Positions 43,977 to 52,526 of a stretch of 52,526 nt of DNA are shown here, in pieces; the first letter of the stretch is position 1; every line of letters begins with the position of its first letter. The DNA is taken from contig JACRME010000017.1 in NCBI GenBank assembly GCA_016235045.1, forward strand, positions 1-52,526, in the 5' to 3' direction. A model generated the notes under the pieces. It had not been told where the DNA came from. It saw only the letters and a list, made by a program, of their open reading frames with translations, and did not search any database. The DNA comes from Nitrosomonadales bacterium. Its GTDB lineage: Bacteria; Pseudomonadota; Gammaproteobacteria; Burkholderiales; Gallionellaceae. The translations under genes were made by a program, and so were the position numbers.

Positions 43977-45698
43977 CTACCGGCATTCGCTTCTGGGCGC
44001 AGCCGCCAACTTGGGCAGCGCCGCTTGCGATTCGATCAGCACTTCCTTGACGAACAGGTGCTCGAACACCTTGCCTTCCAGCAACATCTGCTTGATCTCC
44101 GGCGCGTACTGGCGACCGTTGATCTCCAGCCGTTCGCCGATCACTTTGCACTCGGCGCAGGGCTTCTCCTGGAAACCCATGCGCACGGCAAACACACGGA
44201 AACGTTTCGCCAGCGACTCGGCGTTCACGCCGTCGAGATGGTCGTAGTAACCCAGCACGTTCGCGCCCGGCAGCAGGAAGCGGTGCCCCTCGTCCTTGGC
44301 GATGAACTTGTTGCACGGCACCCACACCTCCTTGCCCGCCAGCGACTGCTGCACCTCGGCGCTAAAATTGCCGCGCGCGCCGTCGAACGGATGCAGGAAG
44401 GAGGCCAGCGTGAGATAGGTCAGCAGCATCACCACATTGACCAGCAGGCGCGTGTAGCGCGCAAAGAAAATGCCCGCCAGCAACAATAACGTGGTTACGG
44501 TCAGCAGAGTCCAGTAGGTCCAGTCATAGAGCGCGCCGCCGCTCTCGTCCTGCAAGCGCAGCGACATGCGCACCAGCAGCGCCAGCACGAGTCCCGCCAT
44601 CAGCAGCGCGCCGACGAACCACTTGCGGTCGATGCGATCCCAATAGAAAGCCATCAGCACCGCCAGCGCGGGCATCGCTTCCAGCAGGTAGCGCGCCGAG
44701 CGCTGGCTGGCCAGGCTGAACATGAAGAACAGCGCGGCCATCCAGATCCACAGATATTTCTCGCTGTCGGTGGTCTGCTTGCGCTGGCGGAACGCCGTCC
44801 ACATCAGACCGAGCACCGGGAATGCCAGCAGGCCCGCGTTCTGCGCATAGCCCAGCGACAAGCTCCAGATGCTGCTCGGCCCCCACAGCATGGTGCCCAG
44901 ATAGTTGCCGCTCTGCACCTTGCCCATGTTCTCTTTCCAGAAGAACTCGTTCCACAGCCCCACCGTATCCGGCTCCAGCAGGAACCACAGGCCGAACACC
45001 AGCAGACCGATCACGCCGGTGATCACCGGTTTCCACGAGTCCTTGATCAGGAACTCGCGCCAGCGATACTGGCGATGGTGCAGATACCACCAGCTCAGGC
45101 CGAGGCCGACCGGCAGCACGAAGAAGAACGATTTGTACAACAAGCCCACGCCGGTGAGCAGACCCATCGTCACCGGCATCCAGAAGCGCGATTCGAAGGT
45201 GAAAGGCCGCCAATAGATAAGTGTGAAAAACGGCAGGAAAAGCCAGAACACGATACCCGGATCGGTCAGATAGGGGCGGCCGAAACGGTAGGTGCTAAAG
45301 AAGGCCAGGAAAGTGAGCAGCGCGACGAAGCCCGTCTCGGTCTTGCCGGTCAAACGCTTCGCCAGCAGAAACACCAGCAGCGAAGTCAGCAGGGTGTAGA
45401 TCACGCTGGGATAGCGCAGATGCCACAGATCCCACTGCTGCCCCCAGTCGGTCGCCGCGATGGCGTGCCAGAACATCATCGGCGGCTTGAAGTTGCGGCC
45501 GTAGTCCAGCTCGGATTGCAGCGGCAGCCAGTGGCCGCTGTCCGCCGTCATGCGGGCGACGTGGACATACAGGTATTCGTCGCTGTTCTTGGGAATATGC
45601 TGGCTGCCCAGGCCGTAGAAATAGACGAACACGGCGAGCAGGCTCGCCAGGATGAACCACGCCAGCCGCAAGCGCGCGTCGGAATCTGGTTTGAACAT
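43977..45698 (-). CDS. ArnT-like membrane glycosyltransferase (GT83 type)
   Basis: A 573-aa polytopic enzyme. Family signs are NSDEYLYVHVARMTADSG near residue 40, where the DE pair is part of the lipid-sugar transferase motif, and FGRPYLTDPGIVFWLF, together with about twelve helices and a soluble C-terminal domain with CAECKVIGE. It likely moves a sugar from an undecaprenyl carrier to lipid A or another envelope acceptor. The ATG at 45698 is chosen. The GT2 gene at 46.8 kb could make the lipid-linked donor. Confidence 0.83.
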   Translation of the reverse strand: MFKPDSDARLRLAWFILASLLAVFVYFYGLGSQHIPKNSDEYLYVHVARMTADSGHWLPLQSELDYGRNFKPPMMFWHAIAATDWGQQWDLWHLRYPSVIYTLLTSLLVFLLAKRLTGKTETGFVALLTFLAFFSTYRFGRPYLTDPGIVFWLFLPFFTLIYWRPFTFESRFWMPVTMGLLTGVGLLYKSFFFVLPVGLGLSWWYLHHRQYRWREFLIKDSWKPVITGVIGLLVFGLWFLLEPDTVGLWNEFFWKENMGKVQSGNYLGTMLWGPSSIWSLSLGYAQNAGLLAFPVLGLMWTAFRQRKQTTDSEKYLWIWMAALFFMFSLASQRSARYLLEAMPALAVLMAFYWDRIDRKWFVGALLMAGLVLALLVRMSLRLQDESGGALYDWTYWTLLTVTTLLLLAGIFFARYTRLLVNVVMLLTYLTLASFLHPFDGARGNFSAEVQQSLAGKEVWVPCNKFIAKDEGHRFLLPGANVLGYYDHLDGVNAESLAKRFRVFAVRMGFQEKPCAECKVIGERLEINGRQYAPEIKQMLLEGKVFEHLFVKEVLIESQAALPKLAAAPRSECR

Positions 45699-45847
45699 AG
45701 TGACTGTTTCGAGTTGTCGAAGTGAAGCAAAAACGCACTGCCGGTCTGCGCAAAACAGCCAGCAGCAACGGGCGGCATGGTAGCATGGAAGCCTCGCTTC
45801 GAGCGATTCTCCGGGCCACGCGCCCGGCACCAACGGAAAGGAAACAC

Positions 45848-46762
45848 TTGAGGGCACTTGTTCTCGGCGGAGGCGGTTTTATCGGATCGCACCTGGTTAC
45901 TGCGTTGCTGGCGCAGGGCGCGCTGGTGCGTGTGCTGGAGCGCCCGTACCGCACGCGCATGCCTTCGATCCCCAACCACCCGTCGCTGGAATGGCAGGAG
46001 GGCGATTTCGGCAACGTGCAGGACATCCATCGCGCGCTCAAGGAGGTGGACGTCGTGTTCCACCTGGTCTCCACCACCCAGCCGCAGTCGTCCAACGACG
46101 ACCCCTCCTTCGATGTGGAAAGCAACCTGGCCGCCACGCTGCGCCTGCTGGAGCAACTGCGCGGCACCAAGACCTTGCTGATCTTCGCTTCTTCCGGTGG
46201 CACGGTGTACGGCCGGCCGCAGCACACGCCCATTCCCGAGACGCATCCGACCGAACCGACCTGCTCCTACGGCATCGTCAAGCTCGCCATCGAGAAATAC
46301 CTCGCGCTGTACCGGCTGCTGCACGGCCTCGATTACCGCATCTTGCGCGTGGCGAATCCCTACGGCCCCGGACAGGAAGCGAACCGCGCCCAAGGCGTGG
46401 TCGGCACTTTCCTCTCGCGCGTGGTGCACGGCGAGCCCATCGAAGTCTGGGGCGACGGTTCGGTGGTGCGCGATTACCTGTATGTCTCCGACACCGTGTC
46501 GGCCCTCATTCAGGCCGCCGGCTATCGGGGCGAGCAGCGCATCTTCAACATCGGCTCGGGCGGCGGCCACAGCGTGCGCGAGATCATCGCCGCCGTGGAG
46601 CAGGTCACCGGAAAAAAAGCGCAGGCCAGCTTCACCGCCGCGCGCAAGTTCGATGTGCCGGTGAGCGTGCTCGACATCGCCCGCGCCCGCAAGGAACTCG
46701 GCTGGCAACCCAATACCGATTTGAGCGAAGGCTTGCGCCTGACGCTCGCCCATATCAAATAG
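45848..46762 (+). CDS. NAD-dependent sugar epimerase/dehydratase
   Basis: A 304-aa extended short-chain dehydrogenase acting on nucleotide sugars. LVLGGGGFIGSHLV is the NAD-binding GxxGxxG, FASSGGTVYG and CSYGIVKLAIEKY contain the Ser/Tyr-x3-Lys catalytic set, and RVANPYGPGQ is typical. The start chosen is the TTG at 45848 with AAAGGAAA upstream, since the domain begins immediately (LRALVLGG); an upstream GTG at 45722 would add 42 residues unlike the family. It is divergent from the ArnT-like gene. UDP-glucose-4-epimerase-like or related activity is possible. Confidence 0.82.
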   Translation: MRALVLGGGGFIGSHLVTALLAQGALVRVLERPYRTRMPSIPNHPSLEWQEGDFGNVQDIHRALKEVDVVFHLVSTTQPQSSNDDPSFDVESNLAATLRLLEQLRGTKTLLIFASSGGTVYGRPQHTPIPETHPTEPTCSYGIVKLAIEKYLALYRLLHGLDYRILRVANPYGPGQEANRAQGVVGTFLSRVVHGEPIEVWGDGSVVRDYLYVSDTVSALIQAAGYRGEQRIFNIGSGGGHSVREIIAAVEQVTGKKAQASFTAARKFDVPVSVLDIARARKELGWQPNTDLSEGLRLTLAHIK

Positions 46763-46775
46763 CCCGGCAGACCAC

Positions 46776-47735
46776 ATGAACACCTGCACCCTGTCCATCG
46801 TCGTCCCCGTCTACCGCAGCGCGCCCATCCTGCCCAGGCTGGTGGAAGCCGTTGCCGCCGAGATGCAGGCGGAAGGACTGACCGGCCGCTTCGAACTGAT
46901 CCTGGTCAACGACTGCAGCCCGGACAACAGTTGGCAGGTCATCCGCACCCTGGCCGAGGCCAACCCTTTCGTCAGAGGCATCACCCTGCGCCGCAACGTC
47001 GGCCAGCACAACGCCATCATGGCCGGACTGCATCACGTGACCGGCGAATACGTCGTGCTCATGGACGACGACCTGCAGCACCCGCCCTCCGCCATCGCCG
47101 CCATCGTCAAGGCGCTCGCCGAAGGCTACGACGTGTGCTACACCAACTACCTCAACCGCCAGCATGCGGCCTGGAAAAAACTCGGCAGTTGGTTCAACGA
47201 CCGCATGGCGACCCTGCTGCTGGGCAAGCCCAAAGGACTGTATCTCTCCTCGTTCAAGGGCATGCGCCGCGAGATCGCCGACGAAATCGTCCATTACGAC
47301 GGCCCCTACACTTATATCGACGGGCTAATTCTCGACGTCACCCGCTCGATCACGACGGTGGACATCGAGCACCAGGCGCGCTTCGAAGGCGAAAGCAACT
47401 ACACCCTCCTCAAGCTGGTTTCGCTGTGGCTGAAAATGGCCACCAGCTTCTCGGTATTCCCGTTGCGCCTCGCCACCTACGCGGGCTTCGGCCTGGCCGC
47501 GCTGAGCCTGGTGATGATCGTGGTGGTGATCGTGCAGAAAATGATGTTCCCGGAACTGCCGCGCGGCTGGGCATCCACCATCGCCACCATCCTGTTCATC
47601 GGCGGCGTCCAGACCTTGTGCATCGGCATGGTGGGAGAATATCTCGGGCGCACTTACCTGAAACTTAACCGCAAGCGCCAGTTCGTGATCGGCAGCACGA
47701 CCTGGAAGAAACCTGCCGAACGCGCCGGAAAGTGA
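46776..47735 (+). CDS. GT2 glycosyltransferase, ArnC/GtrB-like
   Basis: A 319-aa family 2 transferase. The catalytic domain carries SIVVPVYRSAPILPRLV, LVNDCSPDNSW, LRRNVGQHNAIMAGL and the metal-binding VLMDDDLQHPP. Two C-terminal membrane helices (about 228-255 and 264-290) anchor it. It would transfer a sugar from a nucleotide donor to undecaprenyl phosphate. It follows the epimerase by 13 bp, and the ArnT-like enzyme across the promoter gap could use its product. The exact sugar is not known. Confidence 0.88.
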   Translation: MNTCTLSIVVPVYRSAPILPRLVEAVAAEMQAEGLTGRFELILVNDCSPDNSWQVIRTLAEANPFVRGITLRRNVGQHNAIMAGLHHVTGEYVVLMDDDLQHPPSAIAAIVKALAEGYDVCYTNYLNRQHAAWKKLGSWFNDRMATLLLGKPKGLYLSSFKGMRREIADEIVHYDGPYTYIDGLILDVTRSITTVDIEHQARFEGESNYTLLKLVSLWLKMATSFSVFPLRLATYAGFGLAALSLVMIVVVIVQKMMFPELPRGWASTIATILFIGGVQTLCIGMVGEYLGRTYLKLNRKRQFVIGSTTWKKPAERAGK

Positions 47736-47745
47736 TCGTCATCAC

Positions 47746-49026
47746 ATGAAACTTCCCGAAACACTGGGCAAATACACCCTCACCAGAAAACTGGGCCAAG
47801 GCGCGACCAGTACGGTGTATCTGGGTTTCGATCCCTTCTCCAAGCGGGAAGTGGCGATCAAGGTGTTGAAGCAGGAAATCCTGAACGATCCCAAGATGGG
47901 CAAGCTGTACCAGCGGCAACTGGACAACGAGGCTTCGCTGGCCGGCAAGTTGTCGCATCCGCACATCGTGGCGATTTACGACGCCATGATCGGCGACGAC
48001 TCCAGCCATATCGTGATGGAATACGTCAGCGGCGGCACATTGGAGAAGCATTCCGATCCCGCCAACCTGCTGCCCATCGACCGCGTGGTGGAATACATGT
48101 TCAAGTGCTGCCGCGCGCTGAACTACGCGCAATTCAACGGCGTGATCCACCGCGACATCAAGCCCGCCAACATGCTGCTCACCGAGGAGGGCGACATCAA
48201 GATTTCCGACATGGGCGCGGCGCTGCTGCTCAACATCGAGCAGACGCAGGTAAGCAACATCGGCTCACCCGGTTACATGTCGCCGGAACAACTGCGCGGC
48301 GAGGTGCTGACGCACCAGACCGACATCTATTCGCTGGGGGTGGTGATGTACCGCCTGCTTACCGGCCACGCGCCGTTCCAGGGCACGAACCTGGCCGCGC
48401 TGTGCCAGCAGATATTGAATGCCACACCGCCGACGCTGCGCAGCCTGCGTCCCGACATTCCGCCGCAACTGGAGCGCGTCGTGCTGACCGCCATGCACAA
48501 GGACAGGAAGGAGCGCTACCAGGACTGGAAAGATTTCGGCAGCGATCTCGCCGCGCTGGGGCGCTTCGAACAAAGCGCCATCGACATCAACCAGACCGAG
48601 AAATTCACCACACTGCGCGAGATGTCGATATTCAAGGACTTCACCGATATCGAACTGTGGGAGATACTGCGCGTCGGCGAGTGGCAGAAGCAGCCGCCGC
48701 AGACCGTGCTCATGCGCGAGGACGAAATGGGCGACGCCTTCTATGTCATGATCGACGGCAGCGTCAGCGTGACCAAGAACGGACGCCTGCTCAACGTGAT
48801 CCGCAGCGACGACTGCTTCGGCGAAATGGCCTACATCAGCGGCAGGGCCGTTCCGCGTTCCGCCACCGTCACCGCGGGAACCACGGTCACCGTGCTGAGA
48901 ATTTCGCCGCAGCAGCTTTCGCGGCTTTCCGACCATTGCCAACTACACTTCAATCAGGCATTTTTGCGCGTCATGGCGGACCGGCTCAGAATGGCAGACG
49001 ACCGCTTCGCCAAACTCGCCAACTAG
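47746..49026 (+). CDS. Ser/Thr protein kinase with C-terminal cyclic-nucleotide-binding domain (copy 1)
   Basis: A 426-aa Hanks-type kinase. [12 protein letters not shown] is the glycine loop, Lys39 the ATP lysine, Glu62 its partner, HRDIKPAN (135-142) the catalytic loop; the metal motif reads DMG (155-157) in place of [16 protein letters not shown] is the activation segment. From about residue 300 a cNMP-binding/Crp-like fold follows ([48 protein letters not shown]). No membrane helix is present. It is about two-thirds identical to the copy after ridA. The ligand is unknown. Confidence 0.9.
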   Translation: MKLPETLGKYTLTRKLGQGATSTVYLGFDPFSKREVAIKVLKQEILNDPKMGKLYQRQLDNEASLAGKLSHPHIVAIYDAMIGDDSSHIVMEYVSGGTLEKHSDPANLLPIDRVVEYMFKCCRALNYAQFNGVIHRDIKPANMLLTEEGDIKISDMGAALLLNIEQTQVSNIGSPGYMSPEQLRGEVLTHQTDIYSLGVVMYRLLTGHAPFQGTNLAALCQQILNATPPTLRSLRPDIPPQLERVVLTAMHKDRKERYQDWKDFGSDLAALGRFEQSAIDINQTEKFTTLREMSIFKDFTDIELWEILRVGEWQKQPPQTVLMREDEMGDAFYVMIDGSVSVTKNGRLLNVIRSDDCFGEMAYISGRAVPRSATVTAGTTVTVLRISPQQLSRLSDHCQLHFNQAFLRVMADRLRMADDRFAKLAN

Positions 49027-49049
49027 AACAATTAAAAAAGGAGACCTTC

Positions 49050-49436
49050 ATGTCCAACAAATTCGTGATCCAGACCCCGGATGCCCCCGCCGCCATCGGC
49101 ACCTATTCGCAAGCCGTGCGCGTGGACAGCACCGTGTACCTTTCCGGCCAGATCGGCCTCGACCCCAACACCATGCAGATGGTCGAGGGCATCGAAGCGC
49201 AAATCCACCGCGTGTTCCAGAACCTGCGCGCCGTCGCCGATGCGGCGGGCAGCAGCCTGAACGACGTGGTGAAACTCAACATCTACCTCACCGACCTCGC
49301 GCATTTCGCCAAGGTGAACGAGATCATGGCGACCTATTTCCATCAGCCCTTTCCTGCCCGCGCCGCGGTGGGCGTCGCGTCGCTGCCGCGCAACGCGCTG
49401 ATCGAGGCGGACGGCGTCTTGTACATCCAGGAATAA
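49050..49436 (+). CDS. ridA: RidA family imine/enamine deaminase
   Basis: A 128-aa YjgF/RidA protein that hydrolyses reactive 2-aminoacrylate-type enamines. [29 protein letters not shown] and the C-terminal [22 protein letters not shown] contain the invariant Arg and Glu of the active site. AAAAGGAG precedes the ATG. It lies 23 bp after one kinase gene and 2 bp before the start of the next, so all three are coupled. Confidence 0.95.
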   Translation: MSNKFVIQTPDAPAAIGTYSQAVRVDSTVYLSGQIGLDPNTMQMVEGIEAQIHRVFQNLRAVADAAGSSLNDVVKLNIYLTDLAHFAKVNEIMATYFHQPFPARAAVGVASLPRNALIEADGVLYIQE

Positions 49437-49438
49437 GC

Positions 49439-50740
49439 GTGCCTTCCAGCAACCCATTGCCAGCGGGCAACAGAACCTATCTCGGCACCTATCGCCTGAT
49501 CAAGAAGCTGGGCCAGGGCGGCACCAGCCTGGTCTATCTGGCTTACGACCCGTTCAAGAAAACGGAAGTTGCGGTCAAGGTGATCAAGCAGGAGTTCCTG
49601 GACGACCCGCGGCTGGGCAGGCAGAACCGCAAGCAACTGGAAAACGAAGCCGCACTGGCCGGCAAGCTCATCCATCCGAACATCGTCAAGACGTATGAAG
49701 CGGTGCTCAGCGACGAGGTGAATTACATCGTGATGGAATACGTGTCCGGCGGCACATTGGAAAAATTCATCCACCGGGAAAACCTGCTGCCGCTGGACCG
49801 CGTGGTGGAATACCTGTTCAAGTGCTGCCGCGCCCTCAACTATGCGCAGTTCAAGGGCGTCATCCACCGCGACATCAAGCCCGCCAACCTGCTGCTGGAC
49901 CGGCCGAACGAGATCAAGATCACCGACCTGGGCGCGGCCATCCGGCTGGATCTCGAGCAAACGCACGGCAGCGTCGGCTCGCCCAACTACATGTCGCCGG
50001 AGCAGGTGCGCGGCGACGAAGTCTCGCACCAGACCGACATCTACTCGCTGGGCGTCGTGATGTATCGCCTGCTCACCGGACACTCGCCCTATACCGCGAA
50101 AAATCTCGCGCACCTGTATCAGCAGATTTTGCACGAGCAACCGCTGCTGCCGACCAGTCATCGCAGCGACCTGCCGCCGCAACTGGAGCGCATCGTGATG
50201 CGCGCCATGCAAAAAGACCCGGCAGACCGCTTCCCCACCTGGCGCGATTTCGGCAACGAACTGGCGGAGCTCGGCCACTTCGAGAAGAGCGACCTGGAAA
50301 TCAACGAGAGCGACAAATTCATTGCGCTGCGCAAGCTGGGCATGTTCGAGGATTTTTCCGACCTCGAACTGTGGGAACTGCTGCGCATCGGGGAATGGCA
50401 GAAGCAACCCGCGAAGACCGTGCTGGTGCGCGAGGACGAGATGGGCGATGCGTTCTACATCCTGATCGAAGGCGGCGTGAACGTGACGCGCAACAACCGT
50501 TTGCTCAACACGCTAAGCAACGGCGATTGCATCGGCGAGATGGCCTATGTCAGCCGCAGGAAAATGCCGCGCTCCGCCACCATCTCGGCCAACACCGACA
50601 TCACCGTGATGAAGATCATGCCCGACCAGCTCGACAAGCTTTCCGACCGCTGCCAGTTGCACTTCCTGCAGGCATTCCTGTACACGCTGGCCGACCGTCT
50701 GCGCATCGCCGACGACCGGGTCGCCAAGATGGCGAACTAA
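49439..50740 (+). CDS. Ser/Thr protein kinase with C-terminal cyclic-nucleotide-binding domain (copy 2)
   Basis: A 433-aa paralogue of the kinase at 47.7 kb. LGQGGTSLVYLA, Lys47 and HRDIKPAN (143-150) are intact, and the metal motif is DLG (163-165). The CNB domain has [27 protein letters not shown] and CIGEMAYVSRRKMPRSATISA. The start is the GTG at 49439, 2 bp after the ridA stop, with no clear site of its own, which points to translational coupling. The stop is in the same frame as recG, 33 bp before its GTG. Confidence 0.9.
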   Translation: MPSSNPLPAGNRTYLGTYRLIKKLGQGGTSLVYLAYDPFKKTEVAVKVIKQEFLDDPRLGRQNRKQLENEAALAGKLIHPNIVKTYEAVLSDEVNYIVMEYVSGGTLEKFIHRENLLPLDRVVEYLFKCCRALNYAQFKGVIHRDIKPANLLLDRPNEIKITDLGAAIRLDLEQTHGSVGSPNYMSPEQVRGDEVSHQTDIYSLGVVMYRLLTGHSPYTAKNLAHLYQQILHEQPLLPTSHRSDLPPQLERIVMRAMQKDPADRFPTWRDFGNELAELGHFEKSDLEINESDKFIALRKLGMFEDFSDLELWELLRIGEWQKQPAKTVLVREDEMGDAFYILIEGGVNVTRNNRLLNTLSNGDCIGEMAYVSRRKMPRSATISANTDITVMKIMPDQLDKLSDRCQLHFLQAFLYTLADRLRIADDRVAKMAN

Positions 50741-50773
50741 GCCCCCGCAGGACAGATTTCGATTCCGGATCCC

Positions 50774-52526
50774 GTGCCGTTGAAAATCGCCGCCGCCACA
50801 CAAAGCAAATTCGCCAAGCTCGGCATCCGCGCCCCGTTCGACCTGGTGCTGCACCTGCCGCTGCGCTACGAGGATGAGACCAAGATCACGCGCATCGCCG
50901 ACCTCGTTCCCGGCGAGCGCGCGCAGGTGGAAGGCGAGATCATCCACAGCGAAGTGATGTACCGCCCGCGCCGCAGCCTGGTGTGCCAGTTGCAGGACGA
51001 CAGCGGCGACATCCTGTATCTGCGTTTCCTGAATTTTTATCCCAGCCAGCAGAAGCAGCTCGCCGTCGGCAAAAAAATCCGCGCGCTGGGCGAACCGCGC
51101 ATGGGTTTCTTTGGTGACGAGATGGTGCACCCCAAGTGCCGCAGTGCGGGCGAGTCCGTCCCGCTCAAGCAGGCGCTCACGCCGGTGTATCCCACCACGG
51201 CCGGGTTGCCGCAAGCGACGCTCGCCAAGAACATCCACGCCGCATTGAACGAACTCGCGCTCGACGACACCCTGCCGGAAGCGATCAAGAAACGACTGCA
51301 CCTGCCCGACTTCGACGCCAGCGTGAAGCTGCTGCACCAACCGCCGCCGAGCATCGACGAGAACGCTCTACTGGAACGCGCGCACCCCGCCTGGATGCGC
51401 ATCAAGTTCGACGAACTGCTGGCGCAGCAACTCTCGATGCGCGTGCACTACCGCGAGCGCAGCCGACGCATCGCACCCAAACTTGGCGCGCACAACAAAC
51501 TCACCGATGCGCTGCTGAAGGATTTGCCCTTCGCCCTCACCGGTGCGCAGAAGAAAGTCTGGCACGAGATCAGCGCCGACATCGCGCGACCGCATCCCAT
51601 GCAGCGCCTGCTGCAGGGCGACGTCGGCAGCGGCAAGACCGTGGTCGCCGCGCTGGCCGCTTTGCAGGCCATTGAGAACGGCTACCAGGTCGCGTTCATG
51701 GCGCCGACCGAGATACTGGCCGAGCAGCATTATTTGAAATTACGCGAATGGCTGCAGCCGCTGGGCATCGAACCAGTGTGGCTTTCCGGCAGCTTGAAGA
51801 AGAAGGACAAGACCGCCGCCGCCGAACGCATCGCGTCCAGCGACACCATGCTCGCCATCGGCACGCATGCGCTGTTTCAGACCTCGGTCGAGTTCAAGAA
51901 GCTGGGGCTGGTCATCGTGGACGAACAGCACAAGTTCGGAGTGCAGCAAAGACTGGCGTTAAGAGGAAAGGGAACCACCGAAGCTGCTCCACCCCTTCCC
52001 CCTGGCAGGGGGAAGGCTGGGATGGGGGTCGAGTCGTTGGGCATTCACGCTTCTACCCCCTCCCCAACCACACCCGCAAGGGGTACGCCGGTGGGTACCC
52101 CGCCGCTTTGCGGCGACCCTTCCGCAGTCCCCCTGCAAGGGGGAGGGAGTTTTGAGCCGCACCAACTCATGATGAGCGCCACCCCCATCCCGCGCACGCT
52201 GGCCATGAGCTACTACGCCGACCTCGACGTCTCCGTCATCGACGAGTTGCCGCCCGGACGCACCCCCATCGTCACCAAACTGGTGAGCGACACACGGCGC
52301 GAAGAAGTGTTCGAACGCGTGCGCGCCGCCTGTCTCGAAGGTCGCCAAGCCTATTGGGTCTGCCCGCTCATCGACGAATCGGAGGCGTTGCAATTGCAGA
52401 CCGCGCTGGAGACCCACGCCACGCTCACCCAGATATTCCCCGAACTGCGCATCGGCCTCGCGCATGGGAAATTAAGCAGCGCCGAGAAGGCAGAGACCAT
52501 GGCCGCATTCAAGGCGGGCGAACTGC
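50774..52526 (+). CDS. recG: ATP-dependent DNA helicase RecG (3' end outside window), with in-frame repeat insertion
   Basis: A branch-migration helicase of recombination and fork restart. The wedge domain begins LVLHLPLRYEDETKI; helicase motifs are GDVGSGKT (about 281-288), DEQHKFGVQQRLALRGKG (about 382-399), MMSATPIPRTLAM (about 466-478) and DLDVSVIDELPPGRTPIV. Between motif II and III relatives have only a few residues, but here about 61 codons of a palindromic repeat (51974-52156) are read through in frame. The start is a GTG at 50774, the first plausible codon after the TAA of the kinase. At least 584 codons are open; the family is near 680 aa. Confidence 0.93.
   Translation, partial: MPLKIAAATQSKFAKLGIRAPFDLVLHLPLRYEDETKITRIADLVPGERAQVEGEIIHSEVMYRPRRSLVCQLQDDSGDILYLRFLNFYPSQQKQLAVGKKIRALGEPRMGFFGDEMVHPKCRSAGESVPLKQALTPVYPTTAGLPQATLAKNIHAALNELALDDTLPEAIKKRLHLPDFDASVKLLHQPPPSIDENALLERAHPAWMRIKFDELLAQQLSMRVHYRERSRRIAPKLGAHNKLTDALLKDLPFALTGAQKKVWHEISADIARPHPMQRLLQGDVGSGKTVVAALAALQAIENGYQVAFMAPTEILAEQHYLKLREWLQPLGIEPVWLSGSLKKKDKTAAAERIASSDTMLAIGTHALFQTSVEFKKLGLVIVDEQHKFGVQQRLALRGKGTTEAAPPLPPGRGKAGMGVESLGIHASTPSPTTPARGTPVGTPPLCGDPSAVPLQGGGSFEPHQLMMSATPIPRTLAMSYYADLDVSVIDELPPGRTPIVTKLVSDTRREEVFERVRAACLEGRQAYWVCPLIDESEALQLQTALETHATLTQIFPELRIGLAHGKLSSAEKAETMAAFKAGEL
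51974..52156. repeat. 183-bp palindromic element inserted in frame in recG
   Basis: Four hairpins are stacked: CCTTCCCCC/GGGGGAAGG (51994-52016, 5-nt loop), GGGGTAC/GTACCCC (52080-52101), CGCCGC/GCGGCG (52101-52115) and TCCCCC/GGGGGA (52128-52144). The left hairpin and following GGCTGGGA match the mutY repeat, and the right end read on the minus strand gives CTCCCTCCCCCTTGCAGGGG, nearly the same. So the ends are inverted copies, MITE-like. The length is a multiple of three and there is no stop in the recG frame. Confidence 0.88.

Overview
The window is about 60% GC and reads as the chromosome of a betaproteobacterium. The gene order hemW-rdgB-rph-PP2C / yicC-gmk-rpoZ-spoT, the order pilS-pilR-ampD-nrdA-nrdB, a full cbb3 oxidase locus and a betaproteobacterial proteasome homolog together suggest the Gallionellaceae/Nitrosomonadales neighbourhood. 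That placement is inference, because there is no rRNA or marker-gene comparison here. Almost everything is housekeeping or respiratory; no prophage, plasmid or CRISPR array is visible.

Layout. 1-5.6 kb (minus): 5' part of mutY, an AsmA-like protein, a nitronate monooxygenase-like flavoprotein, and hemN. 5.7-7.8 kb (plus): an FNR/Anr regulator with an FNR-type box between it and divergent hemN, then two unrecognised membrane-associated proteins. 7.8-16.1 kb (minus): the cbb3 oxidase locus ccoN-ccoO-ccoQ-ccoP, a 41-aa membrane ORF, a strong terminator, then ccoG-ccoH-ccoI-ccoS. 16.4-18.3 kb: tRNA-Gly, thiS, thiG, trmB. 18.4-22 kb (minus): hemW, rdgB, rph and a PP2C phosphatase, with three palindromic repeat elements between genes. 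22-26.4 kb (plus): yicC, gmk, rpoZ, spoT and a hotdog thioesterase. 26.4-29.1 kb: pabB, the proteasome homolog and a lysine/alanine-rich histone-H1-like protein. 30-39 kb (minus): nrdA-nrdB behind two NrdR boxes, ampD, pilS-pilR, a small PP0621-like protein, tRNA-Pro and ispB. 39.3-40.6 kb: a decayed IS3-family transposase and an unrecognised membrane protein. 40.7-45.7 kb (minus): a tightly coupled operon of ArnT-like glycosyltransferase, BNR/sialidase-like protein, membrane protein and MHS-type transporter. 45.8-52.5 kb (plus): sugar epimerase, GT2 glycosyltransferase, two paralogous Ser/Thr kinases with C-terminal cyclic-nucleotide-binding domains flanking ridA, and recG running off the end.

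How the parts fit. FNR, hemN and the cco locus form a low-oxygen respiration block: oxygen-independent haem synthesis, the oxygen sensor and the high-affinity oxidase. The purine/stringent-response block (rpoZ, gmk, spoT) and the nrd block handle nucleotides. The 40-48 kb region looks like envelope-sugar chemistry.

Most unusual points: (1) a 61-codon palindromic repeat inserted in frame inside the recG helicase core, with a related hairpin inside mutY at the other end of the window; (2) an in-frame amber codon in ccoN that removes its last helix while the downstream reading frame stays intact; (3) tandem NrdR-type boxes both upstream of nrdA and in an orphan position near 29.6 kb; (4) the kinase-ridA-kinase arrangement; (5) a PhoB-like tandem repeat upstream of ccoN and a new small ORF in the oxidase locus.
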